Shown here in pieces: positions 1 to 8,271 of a DNA stretch of 64,000 bases; the first letter of the stretch is position 1, and each line of letters starts with the position of its first letter. This stretch comes from Flavobacterium cyclinae (lineage in GTDB: Bacteria; Bacteroidota; Bacteroidia; Flavobacteriales; Flavobacteriaceae). The DNA lies in assembly GCF_021172145.1 (NCBI RefSeq), contig NZ_CP089095.1, positions 434,001-498,000 on the forward strand. Reading direction: 5' to 3'. Made by a program: the position numbers and the translations under genes. A model generated the notes under the pieces. The model had not been told where the DNA came from. It worked only from the letters and a program-made list of their open reading frames with translations, and ran no database searches.

Positions 1-1
1 G

Positions 2-724
2 AAAAATCCTAATGTTGACCCTAAAAGAAATAGTTCTTTATATTTTTTAATAGGTCTTACGTCAGTGTTATTTATGACTTACTTGGGTATTGAACTTAAA
101 TCAGAAGATCCAAGAGTAGTGGTTGAAAAATTAGACATTACAGATAATTTTGTTCAAGATGAAGAGGCAATTTTAACTATGCCTCCAGTTCAAAAATTAC
201 CACCACCACCACCACCGGCACCTGAGGTTATTCAAATTGTAGATAATAAACAAGTTATTGAAGATAAAAAAATTGAAACTACTGAGGTAGATGAAAATAA
301 ACCAGTAGTTGTTAATAATGCCGCACAATATGGTGATGAAGGTGGTACTGCAGAGGAAATTGATGAAGAAGTACCATTTGCTGTAATTGAAGATGTTCCT
401 GTTTTTCCTGGTTGTGAAAAAGTTGAAAAAACTAAGCGATTAGATTGTTTTATGGAACAAATGGCTAAACATATTAAAAAGAATCAGCAATATCCAGAAA
501 GAGCACAAGAAGATGGTATTCAAGGAAGAGTTTCTGTCTTGTTTGTAATTGATAAAGATGGTAGTATTACTAATGTTCAAGTAAGAGGTCCTAAAGGTGG
601 TGAGCTTTTAGAGAAAGAAGCTAAACGTGTAATTGAAAAATTACCAAAGTTTAAACCTGGTATGCAAAGAGGTAAACCTGTTAAAGTTAAATACAGTCAG
701 CCAATAACCTTTAGATTACAATAA
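2..724 (+). CDS. TonB family energy transducer (5' end outside window)
   Basis: The reading frame is open from base 2, so the gene starts upstream of the window; the GTG at 65 is internal, because the codons before it complete the single membrane anchor (about nt 38-100). The visible 240 residues show the anchor, an acidic linker, a proline run (PPVQKLPPPPPPAPE) that would span the periplasm, and a C-terminal TonB domain of about 100 residues beginning near VPVFPGCEK. By family, TonB passes proton-motive force from ExbB/ExbD to outer-membrane TonB-dependent receptors. The C-terminal domain carries the Bacteroidetes FPxC...CF cysteine pair. A second transducer follows about 90 bp downstream behind a terminator. 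The family call is secure; the receptors served cannot be told. Confidence 0.9.
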   Translation, partial: KNPNVDPKRNSSLYFLIGLTSVLFMTYLGIELKSEDPRVVVEKLDITDNFVQDEEAILTMPPVQKLPPPPPPAPEVIQIVDNKQVIEDKKIETTEVDENKPVVVNNAAQYGDEGGTAEEIDEEVPFAVIEDVPVFPGCEKVEKTKRLDCFMEQMAKHIKKNQQYPERAQEDGIQGRVSVLFVIDKDGSITNVQVRGPKGGELLEKEAKRVIEKLPKFKPGMQRGKPVKVKYSQPITFRLQ

Positions 725-728
725 TATC

Positions 729-758
729 AATCCCAACTTTAAAGTTGGGATTTTTTTT
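729..758 (+). terminator. Rho-independent terminator after first tonB
   Basis: A perfect stem AATCCCAACTTT / AAAGTTGGGATT (729-752) runs into eight T residues, directly after the stop codon at 722-724. It separates the two TonB genes transcriptionally. Confidence 0.85.
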
Positions 759-814
759 GGCATATAAATTGTATAGGTTAATTAACATACTGTTAACTAT
801 TAATCTATATAATT

Positions 815-1573
815 ATGAAAGCTAATGTTGAATTTCCGAAAAGAACTAAAAATAGTTTTATCTATTTTCAAGTGGGTTTAATTGCTACTATGTTTATTGT
901 ACTTTTAGTGCTAGAGTTTAATTTTAAAAATGTATCAAAACCAATTGATGGTATTGCTTCAAGTGATATTTTTAATGAGCCTACCTATTACTATAATCCA
1001 GCACCTCAAACAAAAAAAGTGGAAATTGCTAAACCAGTGGCAACAAAAGTTGTTAAAGTTACTCATGAATTTGAAGCAACAAAAGAAGAACCAATGAAGA
1101 ATGAAGTGGAATTAGCAGTAGAAAATCAAGATAATTCTAATGAAAATCAAAATAATGCTACTACGCTTTCTACAGAAATTCCTAAAGAAGTTGAAGGAGG
1201 AGAAAAAATAGCAGAGCCTACAGTTTTTTCCGTAGAAGAATTGCCAATGTTTCCTGCTTGTAAAGGATTAAGTAGAGCAGAACAAAAAGCTTGTTTTGAT
1301 GAACAACTTGCCAAAGCTATTGTTAAACATTTAGTCTATCCTGAAGAAGATTTAGAAGATGGAAAACAAGGAGTAGCTCAAGTGGAGTTTGTTATAGATG
1401 AAAACGGTATGATTTCTAACGTTGTTGCATTAAATAATAAAAGAGCCTCTTTTGAAATGCAAAAAGCAGCAGAAAAGGCAGTAAGAAAATTGCCTAAATT
1501 AATACCGGCTAAGCAAGGTAAAAAGGCAGTAAGAATAAAATATTCGGTTCCAGTTGTGTTTAAAATTCGATAA
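815..1573 (+). CDS. Second TonB family energy transducer
   Basis: 252 residues. A short cytoplasmic N-terminus is followed by one membrane helix (about residues 16-34), a long Lys/Glu/Asn-rich linker (about 50-140) and a TonB C-terminal domain starting near ELPMFPACK. The domain has the same FPxC-(x)n-CF cysteine spacing as the upstream TonB and ends in VPVVFKIR. Unlike the first copy it lacks a run of prolines, so the periplasmic spacer is of a different kind. The ATG at 815 is the first start after the upstream terminator and gives a normal anchor. It is probably a second transducer acting with ExbBD on other receptors or conditions; the partner is not visible here. A UUCG-looped terminator follows. 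Confidence 0.88.
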   Translation: MKANVEFPKRTKNSFIYFQVGLIATMFIVLLVLEFNFKNVSKPIDGIASSDIFNEPTYYYNPAPQTKKVEIAKPVATKVVKVTHEFEATKEEPMKNEVELAVENQDNSNENQNNATTLSTEIPKEVEGGEKIAEPTVFSVEELPMFPACKGLSRAEQKACFDEQLAKAIVKHLVYPEEDLEDGKQGVAQVEFVIDENGMISNVVALNNKRASFEMQKAAEKAVRKLPKLIPAKQGKKAVRIKYSVPVVFKIR

Positions 1574-1593
1574 TAAAATAATATTGTGATAAA

Positions 1594-1620
1594 AAGTCCC
1601 ATTTCGATGGGATTTTTTTA
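1594..1620 (+). terminator. Rho-independent terminator with TTCG loop
   Basis: The stem AGTCCCAT / ATGGGATT closes on a TTCG tetraloop (1603-1606) and is followed by seven T residues. It ends the second tonB unit. Confidence 0.85.
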
Positions 1621-1647
1621 TTTTTACACTTTGAAATTCTTTGTAAA

Positions 1648-2391
1648 ATGAACATAAAGCAATATTTAGATTCTACCTATCTTAAAACAGCGGCTCAGGC
1701 TAATATCACTGAAGAAGAGAATACTGAAGTGGTAAAAAAATGCATTCAAGAAGCTATTGATTACGATTTTAAACTAATCATGATACGCCCTGATAAAGTT
1801 GCTTTGGCAAAAAAAATGATTCAAGAATCTAATTCTAAAGTAACCATTGGAACTGTAATTGATTTTCCTCTAGGTGATGGAACTTTAGATGATAAGTTGC
1901 GTGAGGCAAATGAAGCTATTATCAATGGTGTTGATGATTTAGATTATGTTGTAAACTATGAAGCTTTTAAAAGAGGTGAATTAGATATTGTGAAAGAACA
2001 AGTATTACAAGGAACAAAATTAGGCTTAGAAAACAATAAAATTGTAAAATGGATTATTGAAGTTGCAGCTCTTGATAATCATCAAATTGTACAATTATCG
2101 GCATTAATAAAAAATATTGTAATTGCTAATTTTAGTGAAAAAGAATACGAAAAAGTATTTGTGAAGTCCTCTACAGGATTTTACAATACTCCAGAAGGAG
2201 TTCCAAACGGAGCAACTGTCCCAACAATAAAATTAATGTTAGAAAATTCATGTCCATTACCAGTAAAAGCTGCTGGTGGAGTGCGTACTTACGAAGAAGC
2301 TGTTGAAATGATTCAATTAGGTGTTAAGCGTATTGGTACTTCTGCTGCTAAAGCCATTGCAAATGGAGAAATTTCAAACAGTGATTATTAA
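1648..2391 (+). CDS. deoC: Deoxyribose-phosphate aldolase
   Basis: 247 residues, the usual length. It cleaves 2-deoxyribose 5-phosphate to glyceraldehyde 3-phosphate and acetaldehyde in deoxynucleoside catabolism, in the cytoplasm. Class I aldolase residues are in place: Schiff-base Lys at about 173 in FVKSSTGF, the second Lys at about 207 in VKAAGGV, and Asp at about 99 in DLDYVVN. The ATG at 1648 follows a terminator by about 28 bases. The next gene begins 11 bases after the stop, so the two are probably co-transcribed although their functions look unrelated. No other deo genes are nearby. Confidence 0.95.
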   Translation: MNIKQYLDSTYLKTAAQANITEEENTEVVKKCIQEAIDYDFKLIMIRPDKVALAKKMIQESNSKVTIGTVIDFPLGDGTLDDKLREANEAIINGVDDLDYVVNYEAFKRGELDIVKEQVLQGTKLGLENNKIVKWIIEVAALDNHQIVQLSALIKNIVIANFSEKEYEKVFVKSSTGFYNTPEGVPNGATVPTIKLMLENSCPLPVKAAGGVRTYEEAVEMIQLGVKRIGTSAAKAIANGEISNSDY

Positions 2392-2402
2392 ATAGAAATT
2401 GA

Positions 2403-4508
2403 ATGAAAAAAATATATTATTTTATTATTTTACTTTTTAGTATTGTATCCGCTGCTCAAACAGCAACTAATGAACAATTTCCTTTGTTTCCGGAATGTGA
2501 AAATTTTGTAGGAAAGCAACAAGAAACTTGTTTTCATAACACTATTCAAGATTATTTTTATTCCAATTTTAAAGTGCCTAAAGAGCTTATAGATCAAAAC
2601 TACAAAGGAGTGGTTATTACTGTTTTTGAAGTTGATACTATTGGTAATTTTAAAGTTTTATATACAGAAGCTGCACATGAATCATTAAAGAATGAGTCAA
2701 ATCGTGTTTTTGGTTCGTTACCTAAAATTAAACCAGCAACTTTTGGAGGAAGTCCAATATATTCTAAGTATTCAATAAAAATTAATATTCCTTTGATTCC
2801 TTCTAAGAGTGAATTAGAAGAACAAGAAGCAAAGCTTGCCAAAACAAATTCTAAATTAATTGATAACAAAAAGGAATTGTCTGAATATGATGAAATTAAA
2901 ATAAAACCTTTCGAAAATCCTCAATTTAAAAGTTCTGGAATTGTTCAGTTTTCACATCAAAATTACGGAGTTTTTGAAGCTTTGTTGAATCAAGTAGGAA
3001 GTAATAACCATACAGCATCTAAGCCATATTCTTATGATGAAGTAGCAAAATATTATGATTTTGAAACTGCAAATCAATCATTTACAAAACAAAAATCTTC
3101 TTGGTGGGGAAGAAAATTATGGAATGAGAATTTAGTAGCTATTCAAGGAGATAATTATTGGTTCACATTAAATCCTATTTTTGATTTCAGAGTAGGTAAA
3201 GATACAGAAAGTCAAGCTTCAAGTACTTTCGTTAATACTAGAGGAGTTATAGTAAATGGGGGATTAGGATCGCAATTAACATTTACCACTTCAATTTATG
3301 AAAGTCAAGGTCGTTTTGCGGATTACTATAATGCTTATGCGGTTAGTATTCGTCCTTCTGGAGGTAATCCTGCAATTATTCCAGGAATTGGAATTGCAAA
3401 ACAATTTAAAGAAGATGCCTTTGATTTTCCATTGGCGGAAGCTAATATTAAATATAAGCCAAATCAATTTATCGATCTTCAATTAGGTTATGGAAGAAAT
3501 TTTTTAGGTGATGGTTATCGTTCGTTATTGCAAAGTGACGGAACTAGTCCGTATCCTTTTTTTAAAATCAATACCACTTTTTGGAAAATAAAATATACCA
3601 ATACTTACATGTGGTTGAAAGACGTAAGAGATGAGGCAACCATTGATGGAACCTATGGAACTAAATATATGGCAAGTCATTATTTAAGTTTAAATGTAAC
3701 CAAAAGATGGAATTTAGGTTTCTTTGAAAATGTAGTTTGGACTGATACAAACCAACGTGGTTTTGATTTCAACTTTGTAAATCCATTAATATTTTATAGA
3801 ACCGTTGAATTTGGATCTTCATCTAAAACCGGAAATGCATTATTAGGTTTAGCTTCTAAATATAAGTGGAACAATAGTGTAAATTTCTATGGGCAGTTTT
3901 TAATTGATGAATTTGCTATTGGAGATGTAAAAGCTAGTAATCAAAGTTGGAGAAATAAATTTGCATATCAAATTGGAGCAAAATATTACGATGCTTTTAA
4001 AGTGAAAAATTTATTACTTCAAGTTGAGTATAATCAAGTGCGTCCTTATGTATATTCACATAGTAATCCGATTACGAATTACGGTCATAACAATCAAAGT
4101 ATGGGACATATATGGGGTGCAAATTTCAGAGAATTCATCGCAATTGCTCGTTATTATAAAGGAAGATATTTTGCAGATGCGAAGTTGATTTACGGCCAAC
4201 GTGGATTTGATTTTAACAACGGAACCGATAATTTTAATTATGGTGGAAATATTTATTTAGATTACGATGAAAATCGCCCATACGACACCGGAGTTTCAAT
4301 TGCACAAGGAAATAAAACAACTGTTATGATTGCTGATTTGCAAGTGGGTTATTTAGTAAATCCAGCTTATAATCTAAAGGTTTTTGGAAATGTACTATTT
4401 AGAAATTTCGACCCTACAGCTGAAACAGCTACAACTATTAAATCAAATACAACTTGGTTTTCAATTGGGCTAAGAAGCGATTTATTTAACTGGTATTTTG
4501 ATTATTAG
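2403..4508 (+). CDS. Outer-membrane barrel protein with N-terminal TonB-like domain (RemB-like)
   Basis: 701 residues. Residues 1-18 are a signal peptide ending SAAQ. Residues about 24-130 resemble the TonB C-terminal domain of the two transducers upstream, including FPECEN...CF. After a charged linker (about 135-160) the remainder is rich in alternating aromatic strands (YWFTLNP, QLGYGRNFLG, NWYFDY) and ends in an aromatic residue, as outer-membrane barrels do. Length, architecture and position recall the Flavobacterium johnsoniae gliding protein RemB, but I name it only as RemB-like because no alignment was possible. It follows deoC by 11 bases. A capsule-assembly Wzi-like barrel is the main alternative description of the C-terminal part. 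Confidence 0.7.
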   Translation: MKKIYYFIILLFSIVSAAQTATNEQFPLFPECENFVGKQQETCFHNTIQDYFYSNFKVPKELIDQNYKGVVITVFEVDTIGNFKVLYTEAAHESLKNESNRVFGSLPKIKPATFGGSPIYSKYSIKINIPLIPSKSELEEQEAKLAKTNSKLIDNKKELSEYDEIKIKPFENPQFKSSGIVQFSHQNYGVFEALLNQVGSNNHTASKPYSYDEVAKYYDFETANQSFTKQKSSWWGRKLWNENLVAIQGDNYWFTLNPIFDFRVGKDTESQASSTFVNTRGVIVNGGLGSQLTFTTSIYESQGRFADYYNAYAVSIRPSGGNPAIIPGIGIAKQFKEDAFDFPLAEANIKYKPNQFIDLQLGYGRNFLGDGYRSLLQSDGTSPYPFFKINTTFWKIKYTNTYMWLKDVRDEATIDGTYGTKYMASHYLSLNVTKRWNLGFFENVVWTDTNQRGFDFNFVNPLIFYRTVEFGSSSKTGNALLGLASKYKWNNSVNFYGQFLIDEFAIGDVKASNQSWRNKFAYQIGAKYYDAFKVKNLLLQVEYNQVRPYVYSHSNPITNYGHNNQSMGHIWGANFREFIAIARYYKGRYFADAKLIYGQRGFDFNNGTDNFNYGGNIYLDYDENRPYDTGVSIAQGNKTTVMIADLQVGYLVNPAYNLKVFGNVLFRNFDPTAETATTIKSNTTWFSIGLRSDLFNWYFDY

Positions 4509-4523
4509 TAGAATTAACGAATT

Positions 4524-4551
4524 TTCTAAATTCTAAATTCTAAATTCTAAA
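4524..4551 (+). repeat. Four tandem TTCTAAA heptamers
   Basis: Four perfect copies of TTCTAAA lie between the barrel gene and the heme O synthase promoter. They are immediately upstream of a TATCTTTG box, so copy number could alter promoter spacing or upstream AT content. Nothing shows a function. Confidence 0.8.
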
Positions 4552-4561
4552 TTTCATATCG

Positions 4562-4569
4562 TATCTTTG
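4562..4569 (+). promoter_or_regulatory. Bacteroidetes -7 promoter box before heme O synthase
   Basis: TATCTTTG matches the TAnnTTTG consensus exactly and lies 29 bases before the GTG start of cyoE. No clear TTG -33 element is seen at 19-21 bases upstream; the heptamer repeat occupies that place. It probably drives the cytochrome oxidase cluster. Confidence 0.6.
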
Positions 4570-4598
4570 CACGCAATTTCACAGCGAAAAAAACAAAA

Positions 4599-5501
4599 GT
4601 GGACACAAATACACAACCTCAAATTCAAAAATCGTTATACAAAGACTTTGTAGAAATTACAAAAGCACGCTTATCTATAAGTGTTGTGGTTTCTACTATT
4701 GCAGGTTATTTGTTAGGGTTTGATGAAGAGCAACCTTTTCAATGGTTGGTATTGTTGCTTTTAATTATTGGAGGGTATTGTATGGTGGGCGCTTCTAATG
4801 TTTTCAATCAAATCATTGAAATTGAATTAGATGCTAAAATGGATCGTACTAAAAATCGTCCGTTGCCTTCTGGTCGAATTACTAAACAAAATGCTTTTAT
4901 TTTAGGTTGTATATTAACCCTTTTAGGATTAGCTATTTTATACAATGTAAATCCAAAGACGGCTATGTTTGGGGCAATATCTATTTTCATGTACGTGAGT
5001 TTATATACGCCATTAAAAACAGTAACACCTCTTTCGGTATTTGTAGGAGCTTTTCCTGGCGCTATTCCTTTTATGTTAGGATGGGTTGCAGCAACAGGGC
5101 ATTTTGGAATTGAGGCTGGAACGTTATTTATTATACAATTCTTTTGGCAGTTTCCTCATTTTTGGGCAATTGGTTGGTTTTTATATGAAGATTATGAAAA
5201 AGCAGGATTTTTCATGTTGCCAACAGGAAAGCGCGATAAAAAAACGGCTTTACAAACTATTTTATATACAATTTGGATGATTTTAGCATCTGTGATTCCG
5301 GTTTTTGGATTTACTGGTAAATTAATGTTGTCTAAAATTTCTACTGCATTAGTAGTTTTATTAGGTTTGTGGATGTTATTTTATGCGGTAAAACTGTATA
5401 AGGAGATGGATGCAAAAGCAGCTAGAAAACTAATGATTATTAGTGTTTCTTATATTTCGTTGTTACAAATAATATATGTTATAGATAAATTTTTACGATA
5501 G
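4599..5501 (+). CDS. cyoE: Protoheme IX farnesyltransferase (heme O synthase)
   Basis: 300 residues, UbiA-type polyprenyltransferase with about eight or nine membrane helices. It farnesylates heme B to heme O for heme-copper oxidases. The diagnostic Asp-rich loop NVFNQIIEIELDAKMDRTK and the PLPSGRI segment lie at about residues 67-93. The start is GTG at 4599, giving MDTNTQPQI; it is the only start giving a full N-terminus after the promoter box. It opens a cluster with subunit III-type proteins, subunit IV and SCO, and the next gene begins three bases after its stop, so it belongs to that operon. Confidence 0.93.
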   Translation: MDTNTQPQIQKSLYKDFVEITKARLSISVVVSTIAGYLLGFDEEQPFQWLVLLLLIIGGYCMVGASNVFNQIIEIELDAKMDRTKNRPLPSGRITKQNAFILGCILTLLGLAILYNVNPKTAMFGAISIFMYVSLYTPLKTVTPLSVFVGAFPGAIPFMLGWVAATGHFGIEAGTLFIIQFFWQFPHFWAIGWFLYEDYEKAGFFMLPTGKRDKKTALQTILYTIWMILASVIPVFGFTGKLMLSKISTALVVLLGLWMLFYAVKLYKEMDAKAARKLMIISVSYISLLQIIYVIDKFLR

Positions 5502-5503
5502 TT

Positions 5504-6091
5504 ATGGAAAATAGAATGACATTAGAAGAAGAACAAGCTCGTAAAGGTAAAACATACAAAATGTTGCTATGGTTTGGAATGATTAGCATTTGTATGATTT
5601 TTGCTGGTTTGACAAGTGGTTTTATCGTGAGTAAAAAAAGACCAGATTGGATAGCTGATTTTAACATGCCAAATTCATTAATTATCAGTACAATCATCAT
5701 TATTCTAAGTAGTCTTACGTATTATTTTGCTAAAAAGTCAATTGAGAAAGGTTCAAATTCTACAGGTATGATTTTCTTAATTACTACATTAGTTTTAGGA
5801 ATCTTATTTGTGTTTTTTCAATTTAATGGATTTTCAGAGTTATATAGTATGCAATTAGTACCTACTGGACCATCAAGTACAGTTAGTGTTTCTTTTTTGT
5901 ATGCTTTTGTTATTGTGCATGTTGCGCATCTTTTTGGAGGGTTAATTTCACTTTTTACAGTAATTTATAATCATTATAAACAAAAGTATAATCCTGCTCA
6001 AACCCTTGGTATAGAGCTAAGTGCGATGTATTGGCACTTTATGGATTTTATTTGGGTTTATTTGTTTTTATTTTTCTATTTTTTCAAATAG
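5504..6091 (+). CDS. Heme-copper oxidase subunit III-type protein (short)
   Basis: 195 residues with five predicted membrane helices. The N-terminus (RKGKTYKMLLWFGMISI) and the ending helix with AMYWHFMDFIWVYLF match the subunit III fold of cytochrome c oxidases. Subunit III stabilises the catalytic core and may assist proton uptake; it has no cofactor. It lies two bases after heme O synthase and 45 bases before a second, longer subunit III gene. The catalytic subunits I and II are not in the window. Confidence 0.88.
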   Translation: MENRMTLEEEQARKGKTYKMLLWFGMISICMIFAGLTSGFIVSKKRPDWIADFNMPNSLIISTIIIILSSLTYYFAKKSIEKGSNSTGMIFLITTLVLGILFVFFQFNGFSELYSMQLVPTGPSSTVSVSFLYAFVIVHVAHLFGGLISLFTVIYNHYKQKYNPAQTLGIELSAMYWHFMDFIWVYLFLFFYFFK

Positions 6092-6136
6092 AAAAAAAAT
6101 AATAAATTTGGGAACTTTTTAACAATTAAAAAATTT

Positions 6137-7117
6137 ATGGGAGCGACAGTTATTTCAGACGAACACGCTTTAGACGGAGGTCCAGGACCATTAGGAGCAA
6201 CCTATGGTAAAATGATGATGTGGTTTTTCATCTTATCAGATGCATTAACTTTTTCTGGTTTCTTAGCCGCGTATGGTTTTTCAAGATTTAAATTTATTGA
6301 AACTTGGCCAATCGCCGATGAAGTTTTTAACCACTTTCCATTTTTACACGGTGTAAATGCACCTATGTATTATGTGGCATTAATGACTTTTATCTTAATC
6401 TTCTCATCTGTAACTATGGTATTAGCTGTAGATGCAGGTCACCACATGAAAAAAACAAAAGTTGCTTTTTACATGTTCTTAACTATTATTGGTGGTTTTA
6501 TCTTCTTAGGATCTCAAGCTTGGGAATGGAAAAATTTCATCAAAGGAGAGTATGGTGCAGTTGAAACTAAAGGAGGTTCTATTTTGCAATTTGTTCAAGA
6601 GCAAAAAGATGGTACTTTTAAAAGAGTAGCTTTAGCTGATTTTGCAGCAACATTACCTGAAGCTAGAGAGCAATTAAATAGAAATAACGGTATGTGGTTC
6701 ATGAGTGAAGCTGCATTGCCAACTTACTCATTAAATGAAGTAGTTGAAGGTTTCAAAGCAGATGAGTCTATCGTTATTCGTTCTGAGTTCTTAAATGATA
6801 AAAAACATAAAACAGTTTTATCAAGAGAAGAATCTTTAAAAAGATTAGAAGATGCAAAATATGTTGTTGAAGGAGCTAACTTAGTTAGAAATGAATACGG
6901 ACATAAGTTATTTGCTAATTTCTTCTTCTTCATCACGGGTTTTCACGGTTTCCACGTATTTACAGGAGTATTAATTAATATCATTATTTTCTTTAATGTG
7001 TTATTAGGTACTTATGAAAAAAGAAAAAGCTACGAAATGGTTGAAAAAGTTGGATTGTACTGGCACTTTGTCGATTTAGTGTGGGTATTTGTATTTACTT
7101 TCTTCTATTTAGTATAA
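6137..7117 (+). CDS. Cytochrome c oxidase subunit III, long form with hydrophilic insertion
   Basis: 326 residues. The hydrophobic parts have the subunit III pattern, with GATYGKMMMWFFILSDALTF near the start and YWHFVDLVWVFVFTFFYL at the end. Between the helix ending near GSQAWEW (about residue 130) and the helix starting near NEYGHKLFANFFFF (about 253) sits a 110-120 residue charged segment with no membrane helix. The reading frame is intact through it. It is paired with the short subunit III just upstream, so two related proteins enter one oxidase operon. The call is firm; the role of the insertion is unknown to me. Confidence 0.88.
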   Translation: MGATVISDEHALDGGPGPLGATYGKMMMWFFILSDALTFSGFLAAYGFSRFKFIETWPIADEVFNHFPFLHGVNAPMYYVALMTFILIFSSVTMVLAVDAGHHMKKTKVAFYMFLTIIGGFIFLGSQAWEWKNFIKGEYGAVETKGGSILQFVQEQKDGTFKRVALADFAATLPEAREQLNRNNGMWFMSEAALPTYSLNEVVEGFKADESIVIRSEFLNDKKHKTVLSREESLKRLEDAKYVVEGANLVRNEYGHKLFANFFFFITGFHGFHVFTGVLINIIIFFNVLLGTYEKRKSYEMVEKVGLYWHFVDLVWVFVFTFFYLV

Positions 7118-7136
7118 TTTATAATAAAAGTATATC

Positions 7137-7487
7137 ATGGCACACGCACACGAATCAAATACAAAAAGAATTTGGATAGTTTTTGGAATACTATCTGTAA
7201 TTACTATCGTAGAGGTTTTATTCGGTATCTATAAACCAAAATCATTACATTTCACAAATGTTTTAGGAATGAATTTACTTAACTGGTTGTTCATTATTTT
7301 AACTATTGTAAAGGCCTATTATATTACTTGGGCTTTCATGCACATGGAAGGTGAAAAAAAATGGTTTAGAAGATCTATTGTTTGGACAGTAGTTTTCTTA
7401 ATTTTATATTTATCTTTCATCTTGTTAGTAGAAGGTGACTACGTTTACGACGTTTATAAAACAGGACATTTAAAGTGGATATTTTAA
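7137..7487 (+). CDS. Cytochrome c oxidase subunit IV (prokaryotic type)
   Basis: 116 residues with three membrane helices (about 12-30, 42-65 and 80-101) and a short His-containing N-terminus, the layout of the small CyoD/COX4-type subunit. The loop AFMHMEGEKKWFRR is characteristic. It is thought to help assemble the copper site of subunit I. It lies 19 bases after the long subunit III gene and is followed by a strong terminator, so it ends the cyoE-coxIII-coxIII-coxIV operon. Confidence 0.85.
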   Translation: MAHAHESNTKRIWIVFGILSVITIVEVLFGIYKPKSLHFTNVLGMNLLNWLFIILTIVKAYYITWAFMHMEGEKKWFRRSIVWTVVFLILYLSFILLVEGDYVYDVYKTGHLKWIF

Positions 7488-7505
7488 CACTTGTTTCTAT
7501 TATAT

Positions 7506-7533
7506 AATCCCGATTTTCATCGGGATTTTTTTT
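7506..7533 (+). terminator. Terminator after oxidase subunit operon
   Basis: AATCCCGAT / ATCGGGATT stem (7506-7527) with a TTTC loop, followed by T residues. It separates the structural subunits from the SCO group. Confidence 0.85.
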
Positions 7534-7540
7534 ACTTTTG
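7533..7540 (+). promoter_or_regulatory. -7 promoter box before thioredoxin-fold protein and SCO
   Basis: TACTTTTG matches TAnnTTTG and lies 23 bases before the ATG at 7564, directly after the terminator, where a new transcript would be expected to start. Confidence 0.5.
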
Positions 7541-7563
7541 TTTATTGAAAATTAATACTATAA

Positions 7564-8265
7564 ATGAAGAATAAAATTGTTTTAATCTCACTTTTTATTT
7601 TACCAATCGCAATTTATTTGGTATTCTCTACTGCTTCTCATAATTCATTGTTTTTGCCTACTATTTCTAAGAATAATCAAGATATACCCTCAGATTGGAC
7701 TAGTTTAGATGGTACTAAACAAGTTATGAAAGGAAAGATTACAGTTTTAGGCTTTGTTGGAAATAAAGTAATTGAAAATAGGGGAAATTTCTTTAATCTG
7801 AATCAGAAAATATACAATAAGTATAAAGGCTTTAAAGATTTTCAAATGATTATGGTTGTTCCTACTGGAAATGAGCAAAAATGCCAACAAATTATAGATG
7901 AATTAGCTCCAATTACAGGTGATATGAATGGATGGCGATTTGTGTTTTCATCTCCAGAGAATATACAAGAGTTTTACGATAGTTATAAATTAATGGGGCA
8001 ATTAGATGAAAATAAAGGGACTCCTGCAGTAATTATTGTAGATAAAGATTTGAATCATCGTGGAAGAAAAGGTAAAAACAAAAAAGGAGAGGAAGAGTAT
8101 AAAGAAAGTTATAACACCATTTCTGCTGCCGATTTACATAACGAAATGACAGATGATGTTAAAATTATTTTGCGCGAATATCGTTTGGCTTTAAAAAAGA
8201 ATAAAAACGAAAGAAAAGACGCATTTCGTGATAACATCAAAAAAAACATAGAAAACCAAAAGTAA
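7564..8265 (+). CDS. Membrane-anchored thioredoxin-fold protein, no CxxC
   Basis: 233 residues. An N-terminal helix (about 4-22) anchors a soluble domain. Its strand pattern (KITVLGFVGNK, FQMIMVVPTG, GTPAVIIVDKD) with cis-Pro-like GTPAV suggests a thioredoxin/SCO fold, but the only cysteine, in NEQKCQQI, is not in a CxxC or CxxxC motif. The C-terminus is a basic helix. It lies six bases before SCO and after the oxidase subunits, so a structural or chaperone role in copper or heme delivery is a fair guess. I do not recognise a named family. Confidence 0.7.
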   Translation: MKNKIVLISLFILPIAIYLVFSTASHNSLFLPTISKNNQDIPSDWTSLDGTKQVMKGKITVLGFVGNKVIENRGNFFNLNQKIYNKYKGFKDFQMIMVVPTGNEQKCQQIIDELAPITGDMNGWRFVFSSPENIQEFYDSYKLMGQLDENKGTPAVIIVDKDLNHRGRKGKNKKGEEEYKESYNTISAADLHNEMTDDVKIILREYRLALKKNKNERKDAFRDNIKKNIENQK

Positions 8266-8271
8266 TTTGTC

